A DNA stretch of 64,000 bases from a virus (IMGVR_UViG_3300043172_000501:32657-96656), one strand, 5' to 3'. Counted from the stretch's first letter, positions 15,870 through 22,428 are shown. Numbers and translations are program-made. Notes: generated by a model from the sequence alone, not told the origin.

Positions 15870-15932
15870 CCGTTACCTAAACCGTTTACTTTTTAAAGGG
15901 TAATAAAAAAACAAACCGTTACCCTAACCGTT
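15868..15932 (+). repeat. Two pairs of AACCGTT direct repeats
   Basis: AACCGTT occurs at 15868, 15880, 15914 and 15926. Each pair has a 12-base period and the pairs start 46 bases apart; flanks are similar (CTAACCGTTACC, TAAACCGTTTAC, CAAACCGTTACC, CTAACCGTTAAA). The array lies just upstream of promoter module B. It could be an operator or an iteron-like origin element. Confidence 0.6.
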
Positions 15933-15953
15933 AAAACTAATTCCCTAATCAGT

Positions 15954-16007
15954 CCTGTCCAGAAACAAATTACTTGAATTAAACCCTACTAGCCTTTATA
16001 ATAAAGG
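15954..16007 (+). promoter_or_regulatory. Promoter module B, second copy of the 3391 module
   Basis: CCTGTCCAG at 15954-15962, 11 bases, TTGAAT at 15974-15979, 17 bases, then TATAAT at 15997-16002 inside CCTTTATAATAAAGG (15993-16007). Boxes and spacings are the same as in module A. It should transcribe the six-codon ORF, the tRNA-like element and the genes from 16175. This and the flanking repeats are the main content of the 305-base gap between genes. Confidence 0.75.
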
Positions 16008-16056
16008 TAGAGATTAGATACAGATTAGAACAGACCATTAACCAAAGGAGTACATT

Positions 16057-16077
16057 ATGTACAGATTGACCACCTAA
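16057..16077 (+). CDS. Six-codon ORF with ideal ribosome site (possible minigene)
   Basis: AAAGGAG at 16044-16050 is followed, 6 bases on, by ATG and the frame MYRLTT ending TAA. The stop codon shares its last base with the tRNA-like stem that follows. The strong promoter and ribosome site make translation likely if the region is transcribed. It could be a leader peptide or a translation-titrating minigene. Confidence 0.4.
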   Translation: MYRLTT

Positions 16078-16120
16078 AGCGGTTTGGTAACTAGTGAGGG
16101 TTCAATTCCTTCACCGCTTA
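16077..16120 (+). ncRNA. tRNA-like minihelix (acceptor plus T-arm)
   Basis: AAGCGGT (16077-16083) pairs perfectly with ACCGCTT (16113-16119), and GAGGG-TTCAATT-CCTTC (16096-16112) forms a T-arm with a near-consensus GGTTCAATTCC. Only 12 bases, including a D-loop-like TTGGTAA, connect the two, so there is no D stem or anticodon arm, and no CCA is encoded. It may be a tRNA remnant, a tRNA mimic or an attachment-site fragment. Confidence 0.4.
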
Positions 16121-16174
16121 TTGAGCAGATAATTAAACAGTTCACCCGCCCGTGGGGAGAGTTAAGAAAGGCTA

Positions 16175-16549
16175 ATGATTATGGGGAGTAAGAAAATAGA
16201 GAAAACGAAATATTATCCATTCGATAACGAGAAGCACTTAGTCGACTGTCGTTATATGGAAGTCAAAACTAATTCCGACGCACTAATGAAGACTATGGCT
16301 AAGTGGCATCCTCTTGCAAAAGACAGAGGCTATGGCTCATGTGGCTGTTGCAAACGATGGAAAAGGCCGATGATTAGCCAGTTAATTCGGTGTAACAAGT
16401 GCCCCATTGTGATAATTGAAAACGGTATCAGATCAACATGCCACGACAGTGTACACCCATATCAAATATGGATTAGAATAGTAGAAAAAGAGAACGAATG
16501 CGAAGACAAGATATTTAACCTAGCTCTAACCGCCTGGGAGAAATTATAA
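16175..16549 (+). CDS. Hypothetical Cys-rich protein
   Basis: One hundred and twenty-four residues (ATG 16181 is an alternative start). CGCCKRW and CNKCP lie about 20 residues apart and could bind zinc; a further Cys-His pair follows (STCHDSVH). The stop overlaps the next ATG. Function unknown. Confidence 0.55.
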   Translation: MIMGSKKIEKTKYYPFDNEKHLVDCRYMEVKTNSDALMKTMAKWHPLAKDRGYGSCGCCKRWKRPMISQLIRCNKCPIVIIENGIRSTCHDSVHPYQIWIRIVEKENECEDKIFNLALTAWEKL

Positions 16550-16704
16550 TGAGATCTGAAAAAAAACCAGTACCAAAAAGAACAAGGTTCCTAAGCTTGA
16601 AGATTCCAGACCGCAACCAGCCTGAGTTCTATGATGAGATGGTTAAACTATTTCTCGTTGTCGAGTTTACGATATTTGTCATAACGCTCATTTCACATTT
16701 ATAA
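16549..16704 (+). CDS. Small C-terminal membrane-anchored protein
   Basis: A 51-residue ORF starting in the previous stop (TAATG). The N-terminal half is basic (EKKPVPKRTRFLSLK), and the last 19 residues form a membrane helix (LFLVVEFTIFVITLISHL). No family recognised. Confidence 0.5.
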   Translation: MRSEKKPVPKRTRFLSLKIPDRNQPEFYDEMVKLFLVVEFTIFVITLISHL

Positions 16705-16713
16705 GGAAACACC

Positions 16714-17142
16714 ATGAGTATAGATAAAGAAGTACTAGCATCAATTAAAAAAGACGGCTTTCATGTTAAGTGTGACAAAGAGAACAACACGCCAGAAGAC
16801 CAGGCAGAAGGAAGAATAATTGCAGAAGTGATAATGCCTCTAAAACCTAATGATAATTACGTCAAAGAGTTCTGGATACGATGGAAACATGATAACGACC
16901 CTGAGTATCTAGGACCAACAGCAGAGAATATTGAAAAAGCTTTTGAGATGTTCTGCCATTATGTAATACCTGCCAGTACCCATGGGATAATGGTCGCTTT
17001 GTCACGAGCGCCTCAAGAAGGACCACTTCTTACAATGGCAAAGAGGGCTATCAAAAAGATAATTTCTAAAAGACCTCTCGGGGCTGTTATCGGTGGCTCT
17101 GAATACGCGAGAGATCTAATCAAAAGATTTATAGGAGAATAA
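16714..17142 (+). CDS. Hypothetical protein
   Basis: One hundred and forty-two residues with AAGGA upstream. Mixed alpha/beta composition with a basic C-terminal part (KRAIKKIISKRPLG). No family recognised. Confidence 0.5.
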   Translation: MSIDKEVLASIKKDGFHVKCDKENNTPEDQAEGRIIAEVIMPLKPNDNYVKEFWIRWKHDNDPEYLGPTAENIEKAFEMFCHYVIPASTHGIMVALSRAPQEGPLLTMAKRAIKKIISKRPLGAVIGGSEYARDLIKRFIGE

Positions 17143-17144
17143 TC

Positions 17145-17300
17145 ATGGAACTATTTATCGGGTTAGTAGTGGGCTTATTCTGTGGCAGCATTCTCGTCAA
17201 CATGTCGTGGAAGGCTACAATAAAATTCAACGCCGAGACTAACTGCGATTTATTAGTCGACGGGGAAAAATATAAAGTTAAGCTCAAGGAGAAGTACTGA
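17145..17300 (+). CDS. Small membrane protein
   Basis: A 51-residue ORF with AGGAG upstream. Residues 1-20 are a membrane helix (MELFIGLVVGLFCGSILVNM), followed by a polar domain. Two such one-pass proteins flank the gene at 16714. Function unknown. Confidence 0.55.
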   Translation: MELFIGLVVGLFCGSILVNMSWKATIKFNAETNCDLLVDGEKYKVKLKEKY

Positions 17301-17302
17301 TT

Positions 17303-17518
17303 ATGACTAAAAGAAACTTTGACATAAAAAAGATTCAGAAGAAATCAGTCAAGACTGTCTGGAACCTAATGATAAGACAAATACAATATCAGCACAAAGG
17401 GATCTATATATATTACAGAGGTCATCTATTGCGTACAACAAAAAGAAGATCCCTTAGGATAATCTGTGAAGAAGAAAACTTAGTAACAGTAAAACAAATA
17501 CTGGAGGCAATCAGATGA
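17303..17518 (+). CDS. Hypothetical small basic protein
   Basis: Seventy-one residues, strongly basic, with a Tyr-rich middle (YQHKGIYIYYRGHLL). It overlaps the lipoprotein gene by 4 bases (ATGA). No family recognised. Confidence 0.5.
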   Translation: MTKRNFDIKKIQKKSVKTVWNLMIRQIQYQHKGIYIYYRGHLLRTTKRRSLRIICEEENLVTVKQILEAIR

Positions 17519-18426
17519 AATACATTACACTCATCCTAATCATTTTAACTCTTGGCTGCTCTGGAGAGATGAGCCGAAGATATGTAGAGGTATCATATGG
17601 AACAGAACAGAGCGGAGACACAGGCACGAGCACTGGAGAAAATGAGATTAGAAGAGAGTGCGAAATCAATGGGCAGTGCGATACAAGAGGGCTTAGTTCC
17701 GATGGAGGACATAGTGGCCTGGATACTTCTACAGACACAGTCGCTGGTTCCAGTGACACAGGAACATCGTCAGAAATTGACAGCGGAACTTCAGGAATGG
17801 ATAATGGCGGAAGCGACTCAGGCTGTTATGACGAAACTGGAGAACTTCCATGTGGATATGATGACACCGGAGAAGATACCAGTATCATGGACAGTGAAAC
17901 CGGAACAGAATCCGACACCGAAGCCGATACTGATTGGCAACATACCGACACAGCAACCGAACATGTCGACACCGAAGCCAATGACACGGACACAAACCAT
18001 GACACCGAGAATGATACGGAAAGCGAAACAGAAACAGGAAGCGAAGTCGCCGATGGAACTGACAGTGGATGGGGAACTGATTGGGACAGTGACACTTCCA
18101 TGGGAGAAGACACAGAAGTAATAACTTTACTATGGGATGCTGATGCTCATCTTCTTGTCACATGGACAGAAGGCTTAAACGCTTGCGCTCTCGTTGGCTG
18201 GCGATTACCCACTATTGAAGAGGCTCAATCTATTCTGATGTCACCAACAGGTAATGGTTGCTGGTGGGATGAATCAATCTTTGGAGATTTGTGTTATGAA
18301 ATCTGGACACGAAATCCTGCAATCCCTCCACCTTATAATCAGCAGACAGTAAACTTTGTCTCAGGTGAGAGTCGATACCATCCATACACAAAACAAAAAT
18401 ACGCACTCTGTGTGCTTTCAGTCTGA
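17515..18426 (+). CDS. Phage-encoded lipoprotein with Asp/Thr/Ser-rich linker and DUF1566-like domain
   Basis: The 303-residue protein starts with a hydrophobic signal ending in TLGC (Cys15), a lipobox-like lipidation site. Residues about 30-200 are a low-complexity Asp/Thr/Ser/Gly/Glu linker. The C-terminal ~100 residues contain GWRLPTIEEAQSIL and several cysteines and end YALCVLSV, as in DUF1566/Lcl-type surface domains. It is probably exported and membrane-anchored, perhaps altering the cell surface of an infected or lysogenic host; that is inference. An ORF in another frame (17597-18121) covers almost exactly the linker, so the linker DNA may be dual-coding. GGAGG precedes the ATG. Confidence 0.65.
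   Translation: MKYITLILIILTLGCSGEMSRRYVEVSYGTEQSGDTGTSTGENEIRRECEINGQCDTRGLSSDGGHSGLDTSTDTVAGSSDTGTSSEIDSGTSGMDNGGSDSGCYDETGELPCGYDDTGEDTSIMDSETGTESDTEADTDWQHTDTATEHVDTEANDTDTNHDTENDTESETETGSEVADGTDSGWGTDWDSDTSMGEDTEVITLLWDADAHLLVTWTEGLNACALVGWRLPTIEEAQSILMSPTGNGCWWDESIFGDLCYEIWTRNPAIPPPYNQQTVNFVSGESRYHPYTKQKYALCVLSV
17597..18121 (+). CDS. ORF overlapping the lipoprotein linker in another frame, paralogous to the 18663 gene
   Basis: This 174-codon frame has its own AGAGG ribosome site. Residues 11-41 align without gaps to residues 13-43 of the protein at 18663, with 15 identities in 31 (shared LEES.KS..AI..GLV..E..VA), and similarity continues to about residue 75 (L..W....AT). That conservation means this frame is, or was, a gene. 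Its second half is Pro/Thr/Lys-rich and may only be a shadow of the lipoprotein linker. Either two proteins are made from this DNA or one frame is a relic. Confidence 0.5.
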   Translation: MEQNRAETQARALEKMRLEESAKSMGSAIQEGLVPMEDIVAWILLQTQSLVPVTQEHRQKLTAELQEWIMAEATQAVMTKLENFHVDMMTPEKIPVSWTVKPEQNPTPKPILIGNIPTQQPNMSTPKPMTRTQTMTPRMIRKAKQKQEAKSPMELTVDGELIGTVTLPWEKTQK

Positions 18427-18438
18427 GGAATAATCAAA

Positions 18439-18657
18439 ATGAAACGACAAGATATTTTAAAGAATATATGTTTCTGGGATATGCGAAACCCCGAATGTGC
18501 ACAATTACACGGTTCTCAATTGCCCGATTCTAAATCTGAAGAAGAAGGTTGTCAATGTGGAAATTGTGCCGATGGCAAGACTAAACTCGCCCTCGCAATG
18601 CTAGATATGTCAGAAATGGTCTGCCGCACAAACTGTTTACTAAGAATGAGAGAATAG
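18439..18657 (+). CDS. Small Cys-rich protein
   Basis: Seventy-two residues with eight cysteines, including CQCGNC. GAGGA lies upstream of the ATG. It may bind metal. No family recognised; it sits between the two paralogous genes. Confidence 0.5.
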   Translation: MKRQDILKNICFWDMRNPECAQLHGSQLPDSKSEEEGCQCGNCADGKTKLALAMLDMSEMVCRTNCLLRMRE

Positions 18658-18662
18658 ATACA

Positions 18663-19208
18663 ATGAGCGATACGCCAAACAAATGGGGACAACAATCAAA
18701 AGAGATTGAACGTCTAAAATTAGAAGAGAGTTCTAAGTCCGTGGCTGGAGCTATCACACAAGGGCTCGTCACATTAGAAGAGGTCGTGGCTCGTGTAGCA
18801 GAACTAGTATTAAAACCGATAGCTCATGAGGAAACATTATCAATAATTACTAGAAGACTGACAGCGTGGACAGTGGAGCAGGCTACTCATAAATTATTAG
18901 AATCAGAAGTCTGGCCCCCACCAACCGATAGAGAAACTGATTACGCAGCGCATGTCGAAGAGTTAGGTAACAGTGTGAGATCTAGCCTTGGTATAGATCC
19001 ATCTTTATTAGGGCAATCATCAAACAGAGAAGAGTTTGAACCAGGAGAGCTAGTGTATTACCATCCGATAGCTGGTGAAAAAGAATATAAGAAACGCCCA
19101 GGAGTCATAATTAACTCAAGAGGTTCAGATATGTCTTATCGAGTAAGATTTAGAAATGAAAAAGAAAAAATAACCAATGACCTATTTTTGTCAAAGAGGT
19201 CATCATGA
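18663..19208 (+). CDS. Two-domain protein: paralogous N-domain plus SH3/KOW-like C-domain
   Basis: One hundred and eighty-one residues. The helical N-domain (about 10-80) is paralogous to the overlapping ORF at 17597. The C-domain (about 122-178; PGELVYYHPIAG ... RPGVIINSRG ... LFLSKR) resembles a small SH3-like barrel and is paralogous to the end of the next protein. It overlaps that gene by 4 bases. The function of either module is unknown. Confidence 0.55.
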   Translation: MSDTPNKWGQQSKEIERLKLEESSKSVAGAITQGLVTLEEVVARVAELVLKPIAHEETLSIITRRLTAWTVEQATHKLLESEVWPPPTDRETDYAAHVEELGNSVRSSLGIDPSLLGQSSNREEFEPGELVYYHPIAGEKEYKKRPGVIINSRGSDMSYRVRFRNEKEKITNDLFLSKRSS

Positions 19209-19867
19209 CAAGAGCAAAAGAACAAGCTAAGATGATTCAACAGATAGAGCGAGAAGCCAGGCGAGAGGTAGAATACAAGAAAGGAGATCCTGTTCTCTAT
19301 ATGCCTGAACACGCAAGAGCTATGTACCTTGATGAAGATTGCAAGAAAGGGATTGTGTCTAGTGTTAATAAGAAGTGGGTATTCGTAAAATATGATTGTG
19401 CAGATTGCACGATGGTAACAGGCGACGAACCCTATACTGCACAGGCGACTGACAGAGCCGACTTAAGACTGATTAGAGATAAGACCTTAGCAGAACGATT
19501 AAAAGACCAACAGACTACCATATTGAAGCAGACAGTGGACATGATGGAAGAAGGCATGTTCCTTGACGGGGAAGTGGTTTACTACAGAATAGAAAAAAGC
19601 TTTAGCAACAAACCATCTAACACCAACATGAGGGGTGTCATCAACGGCAGTGGGCAAGGCGACTACTATCAAGTGCTGATGGATAGAGATAACAAGAACA
19701 GAACAGTCCATAAGAGTTATCTTAGCAGAAAGAATGAGACACCAGAAGAGATTGAAGCACAGAAGAGACGGAACAGTGAAGCGCTACACGTCAGAATGCG
19801 ACAACGGGTGATAGATCATCCGTATTCAAAATTCATAAAGAAGAGAGAAAGTAAACCAATGTTTTAA
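19205..19867 (+). CDS. Protein with two SH3/KOW-like modules
   Basis: Two hundred and twenty residues. Module 1 (about 23-95) begins YKKGDPVLYMPEHAR and contains KKGIVSSVNKKWVFVKY. Module 2 (about 118-175) begins DGEVVYYRIEK, contains MRGVINGSGQG, ends SYLSRK, and matches the C-domain of the preceding protein. Helical basic segments flank them. Such barrels often bind nucleic acid or peptides. Confidence 0.5.
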   Translation: MTRAKEQAKMIQQIEREARREVEYKKGDPVLYMPEHARAMYLDEDCKKGIVSSVNKKWVFVKYDCADCTMVTGDEPYTAQATDRADLRLIRDKTLAERLKDQQTTILKQTVDMMEEGMFLDGEVVYYRIEKSFSNKPSNTNMRGVINGSGQGDYYQVLMDRDNKNRTVHKSYLSRKNETPEEIEAQKRRNSEALHVRMRQRVIDHPYSKFIKKRESKPMF

Positions 19868-19880
19868 GAAAGGAAATGAT

Positions 19881-20390
19881 ATGAACAAGACAGCACCAAA
19901 CCTAGACGGCGTAACACCATCAGCAATTATTGCAGGCCAAGCTATTCAACAAATGTTAGCTGACAGCTCAGGCGGATGTACACCAGGTGAGATATTAAAG
20001 ATGGCTGACACACCAGAACAAGAAATCAGATTAGGCTTTTTGGTTAGTGATGAGAACAAACCAGAAGGTTGGAAAAGAAAATTGTGCTTGCCTGATGGGG
20101 CACTCTTTGAAGATAAGAAAGGCAGGCGAGTTATTGTGTCCGTTATGACATACAGTGATTGTCGACTATGGATACATGCGAGCATCAGCCATACCAAATC
20201 CAATAAACTACCACACTACAACGAGATAGCGATGCTGAAGAAGTATTGGATAGGAGAAGATTACAAGGCTATCATGGTATTTCCTGAAAAGAAGTATCAT
20301 GTCAATATCAATCAGAATGTCTTACATTTATTCTCATGCCTTATGGAGAATCCACTACCAGAATTTTCCATGGGAACAGGTAGTATTTAA
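19881..20390 (+). CDS. DUF7694-like protein
   Basis: The 169-residue protein has the pattern CRLWIHASISH, then KYWIGEDYKAIMVFPEKK, YHVNI and VLHLFSCL, which I recognise from phage proteins of the DUF7694 type. AAAGGAAA precedes the ATG. Function unknown. It is the last gene before the promoter-terminator unit at 20404. Confidence 0.55.
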   Translation: MNKTAPNLDGVTPSAIIAGQAIQQMLADSSGGCTPGEILKMADTPEQEIRLGFLVSDENKPEGWKRKLCLPDGALFEDKKGRRVIVSVMTYSDCRLWIHASISHTKSNKLPHYNEIAMLKKYWIGEDYKAIMVFPEKKYHVNINQNVLHLFSCLMENPLPEFSMGTGSI

Positions 20391-20403
20391 TTTTAAAAAG
20401 AAC

Positions 20404-20432
20404 TTGATTAGTAAAGTGGTACCATGTATAGT
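20404..20432 (+). promoter_or_regulatory. Promoter of small RNA unit 1
   Basis: TTGATT at 20404-20409 and TATAGT at 20427-20432 are 17 bases apart. The predicted start near 20439 lies only about 70 bases before an intrinsic terminator. Confidence 0.55.
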
Positions 20433-20438
20433 AAAGCC

Positions 20439-20507
20439 TGCTTTCCTAACCGTCGCTTATGGTACTGAACCCCCCACCGATAATAAGCGATGGTTAGGTT
20501 TTTTTTT
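20439..20507 (+). ncRNA. Candidate small RNA 1
   Basis: Transcription from the promoter at 20404 would end at the terminator at 20445-20507, giving an RNA of roughly 70 bases that is almost entirely one long hairpin. Its 22-base loop contains six consecutive C. No ORF of note is inside. The alternative is an ordinary terminator with a chance promoter. Confidence 0.45.
20445..20507 (+). terminator. Intrinsic terminator
   Basis: CCTAACCGTCGCTTAT (20445-20460) pairs with ATAAGCGATGGTTAGG (20483-20498) over 16 positions, with one G-U wobble. Nine T residues follow (20499-20507). Transcripts from 16 kb should end here unless antitermination operates. Confidence 0.85.
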
Positions 20508-20529
20508 GAATAACAAAAGGACACACGCA

Positions 20530-21129
20530 ATGAGCAGTAGAAAACACAAATCAACAAGAGACAAACGACGAGCCAAGAGTATCGCTAAGACAACAGCAGA
20601 GCGAAAGAACATGGCTAATCTATCACTAGACCAACGCCGAATAATGGAGGTGAGAAATCAGAAGAGATCTTTAGCCAAGGAGATATTTGAGATAATCCAG
20701 GCGAGAGTCTTGAAGAAAGTATCAGCAGAACTTTACAGTGGATTAGTCGAATACGGGATGCTTGTGCCAGTAAGCCAAGATGCTGCAGAAACAATTAAGT
20801 CCATGGTAATGAAAACTATGAAACCATTGAACGACATCCCCGTGAAAGAACAGACGCCAACAATAATTAGTGAAGCAAGCTCTATACTACAAGAACTCCA
20901 CACAGGTTTTATCGATGCTGGCTTATTGAAATTTGAACCGCCGAACCTTATGCAGAGAGCACCTGACGCAAGAAAATATATGAATGGAGACATTGAAGCT
21001 GTGGACAAAGTGAACGATATGGACCACACTCTAATCACTCAATATGTTAAAGAACAGATGAAACGAATGAAGAAGTCGGTACCAGGAATGCAAAAACTCT
21101 TAGTAGAACTGAAAGAAGAAGCTGCATGA
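20530..21129 (+). CDS. Hypothetical basic/helical protein
   Basis: One hundred and ninety-nine residues from ATG 20530 (AAAGG upstream), after the terminator; a longer frame from 20299 would run through the terminator and is rejected. The N-terminus is very basic (SSRKHKSTRDKRRAKS), the rest helical, ending with charged helices. It overlaps the next gene by 4 bases. No family recognised. Confidence 0.55.
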   Translation: MSSRKHKSTRDKRRAKSIAKTTAERKNMANLSLDQRRIMEVRNQKRSLAKEIFEIIQARVLKKVSAELYSGLVEYGMLVPVSQDAAETIKSMVMKTMKPLNDIPVKEQTPTIISEASSILQELHTGFIDAGLLKFEPPNLMQRAPDARKYMNGDIEAVDKVNDMDHTLITQYVKEQMKRMKKSVPGMQKLLVELKEEAA

Positions 21130-21407
21130 AAAAGATGAAATGGAAAAGAGTTATTGTCCCCTTTGATTTCAACAGCGATTACGTAACAAAAGATGGCGAC
21201 TCTACTTTTCAGATATTACGGAACAGAAAGACTAGTCGAGTCCAACTATTCATATGGCGAGAGCACAGGGAAGAAGTATCGGAGAAACATAATTACTTGC
21301 CATCAGTGAAGTTCGCTAAAGCCTTTGCTGAGACTAGGCGAGAGAAATTAGAAAAAGTATCATGGCGAGGTAACGCCAGATTAGTCGACAACGAAAACAT
21401 ATGGTAA
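21126..21407 (+). CDS. Hypothetical protein
   Basis: Ninety-three residues, basic, starting MKKMKWKRVIVPFDF. It is coupled to the preceding gene (ATGA). No family recognised. Confidence 0.5.
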   Translation: MKKMKWKRVIVPFDFNSDYVTKDGDSTFQILRNRKTSRVQLFIWREHREEVSEKHNYLPSVKFAKAFAETRREKLEKVSWRGNARLVDNENIW

Positions 21408-21417
21408 GGAGAAACCA

Positions 21418-21690
21418 ATGAAAAAAGAAATCAAATTAGGGTTCAAAGTAAAAGATGAGATTACAGGATTCGAAGGGATTGTAATCGGAATAACTGACTG
21501 GATGTACAGTTGTAAAAGAATAGGAGTACGTGCCACTCTTTTAGTAGAAGGCAAACCTATAGAGGACCAGTGGTTTGATGTACAACAGATGATAATAACA
21601 GAAGAGACTAAGCCATTGATAAGTGAAGATAGTGACGCGACAAAACCAGGCGGAAATAAAAACGGGCCAGGGAGATTAAATCATGGATAA
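21418..21690 (+). CDS. Small beta-barrel (KOW-like) phage protein
   Basis: Ninety residues. LGFKVKDEITGFEGIVIGIT, then WMYSCKRIGV and QWFDVQQM, is a layout found in small phage proteins with a KOW/SH3-like barrel. The tail is Gly/Asn/Pro-rich. AAGGAG lies upstream. Function unknown. Confidence 0.55.
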   Translation: MKKEIKLGFKVKDEITGFEGIVIGITDWMYSCKRIGVRATLLVEGKPIEDQWFDVQQMIITEETKPLISEDSDATKPGGNKNGPGRLNHG

Positions 21691-22051
21691 ACAAAAACAA
21701 AAGCCCATACGAGTGATGGGTATCTATCCAGAAATGAAATTAGTACCAAAGAAGAAAGATAGTAATCTAATTGCTGTTGATGTTCAGATGGAAGGCAGAT
21801 GTCTTATCACGAGTCCAGAAATCGAAGGACTAGGCGAAACTCCTGCAGAACAGTACTGTGAAGCAATGAATACTATCGCCCTTGCACTGGTTAACTTATC
21901 CGTGTTCAGCGGTAAGACTCTACTCAACACTGCTGCCGAATTAACATCAAGACTGAGTCATATTGATACTTACGCCCAACAAGCTGAGACAGCACCAGAA
22001 CCAGAAAATAAACCAACAGGACCAAGATTAGTTGCAGATGATAAAAGTTAA
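21683..22051 (+). CDS. Hypothetical protein
   Basis: One hundred and twenty-two residues. The middle is helical and Ala/Leu-rich (NTIALALVNLSVFSG), followed by a Pro/Glu linker end. It overlaps both neighbours. No domain recognised. Confidence 0.5.
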   Translation: MDKQKQKPIRVMGIYPEMKLVPKKKDSNLIAVDVQMEGRCLITSPEIEGLGETPAEQYCEAMNTIALALVNLSVFSGKTLLNTAAELTSRLSHIDTYAQQAETAPEPENKPTGPRLVADDKS

Positions 22052-22340
22052 ACTGATAGAGCGTGAGAGCAACTACAGCAACAATACATATTTCATACTG
22101 ATAGTACCATGTTTCATCTGTGGAGCTGACGCTGAAGGACGAGTGGCAGCATCAAAGAGTGTTGAAGAGTTTAGTAAGAACGCTGCTTTAAAATGGAAAG
22201 ACCAGATCGAGAAAGGGCAAGCAACATTGAAATGCCCAGAGTGTCATAGGCAACAGCTCAAAGATAATGAAACTAACGCCGACAGACGACGAGCAGAAGT
22301 CCTATCTCAAAACAAAATAGTGACAAACCGTACCGGATGA
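22038..22340 (+). CDS. Small zinc-ribbon protein
   Basis: One hundred residues from ATG 22038. CFICGADA and, about 40 residues later, CPECHRQQ form a zinc ribbon. The tail is charged. Its stop overlaps the -35 to -10 spacer of the promoter at 22320. Confidence 0.55.
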   Translation: MIKVKLIERESNYSNNTYFILIVPCFICGADAEGRVAASKSVEEFSKNAALKWKDQIEKGQATLKCPECHRQQLKDNETNADRRRAEVLSQNKIVTNRTG

Positions 22341-22347
22341 GTATAAT
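22320..22347 (+). promoter_or_regulatory. Promoter of small RNA unit 2
   Basis: GTGACA at 22320-22325 and a perfect TATAAT at 22342-22347 are 16 bases apart. The predicted start, near 22354, is about 75 bases before an intrinsic terminator. Confidence 0.5.
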
Positions 22348-22353
22348 AAATCT

Positions 22354-22428
22354 TTAAGACTTCAATGCGTGTAGTCTTTTGTGCCTGATTCTTTAGTGTT
22401 TCCCCATGCTAAAGAATCAGGTTTTTTT
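22354..22428 (+). ncRNA. Candidate small RNA 2
   Basis: The predicted RNA has two hairpins: AAGACT...AGTCTT (22356-22361 with 22373-22378) and the 13-bp terminator stem. The terminator loop contains CCCC. The unit has the same promoter, ~70-base body and C-rich-loop terminator plan as candidate 1, about 1.9 kb upstream. The alternative is read-through control of the following genes. Confidence 0.45.
22384..22428 (+). terminator. Intrinsic terminator
   Basis: CCTGATTCTTTAG (22384-22396) pairs perfectly with CTAAAGAATCAGG (22409-22421) around a 12-base loop, followed by seven T (22422-22428). Confidence 0.88.

Noticed and set aside
16057-16120. Complete tRNA gene or tmRNA
   Set aside because: Acceptor and T-arm pair well, but only 12 bases lie between them, so there is no anticodon arm and no tag-reading domain.
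17826-18113. Minus-strand ORF rich in Ser/Val across the lipoprotein linker
   Set aside because: It is the reverse shadow of the GAC-ACA/GAA-rich linker, has no ribosome site and no paralogue; all other genes are on the + strand.
20299-20529. Upstream extension of the gene at 20530
   Set aside because: The extension would pass through the intrinsic terminator and overlap the previous gene in another frame; ATG 20530 has a ribosome site.
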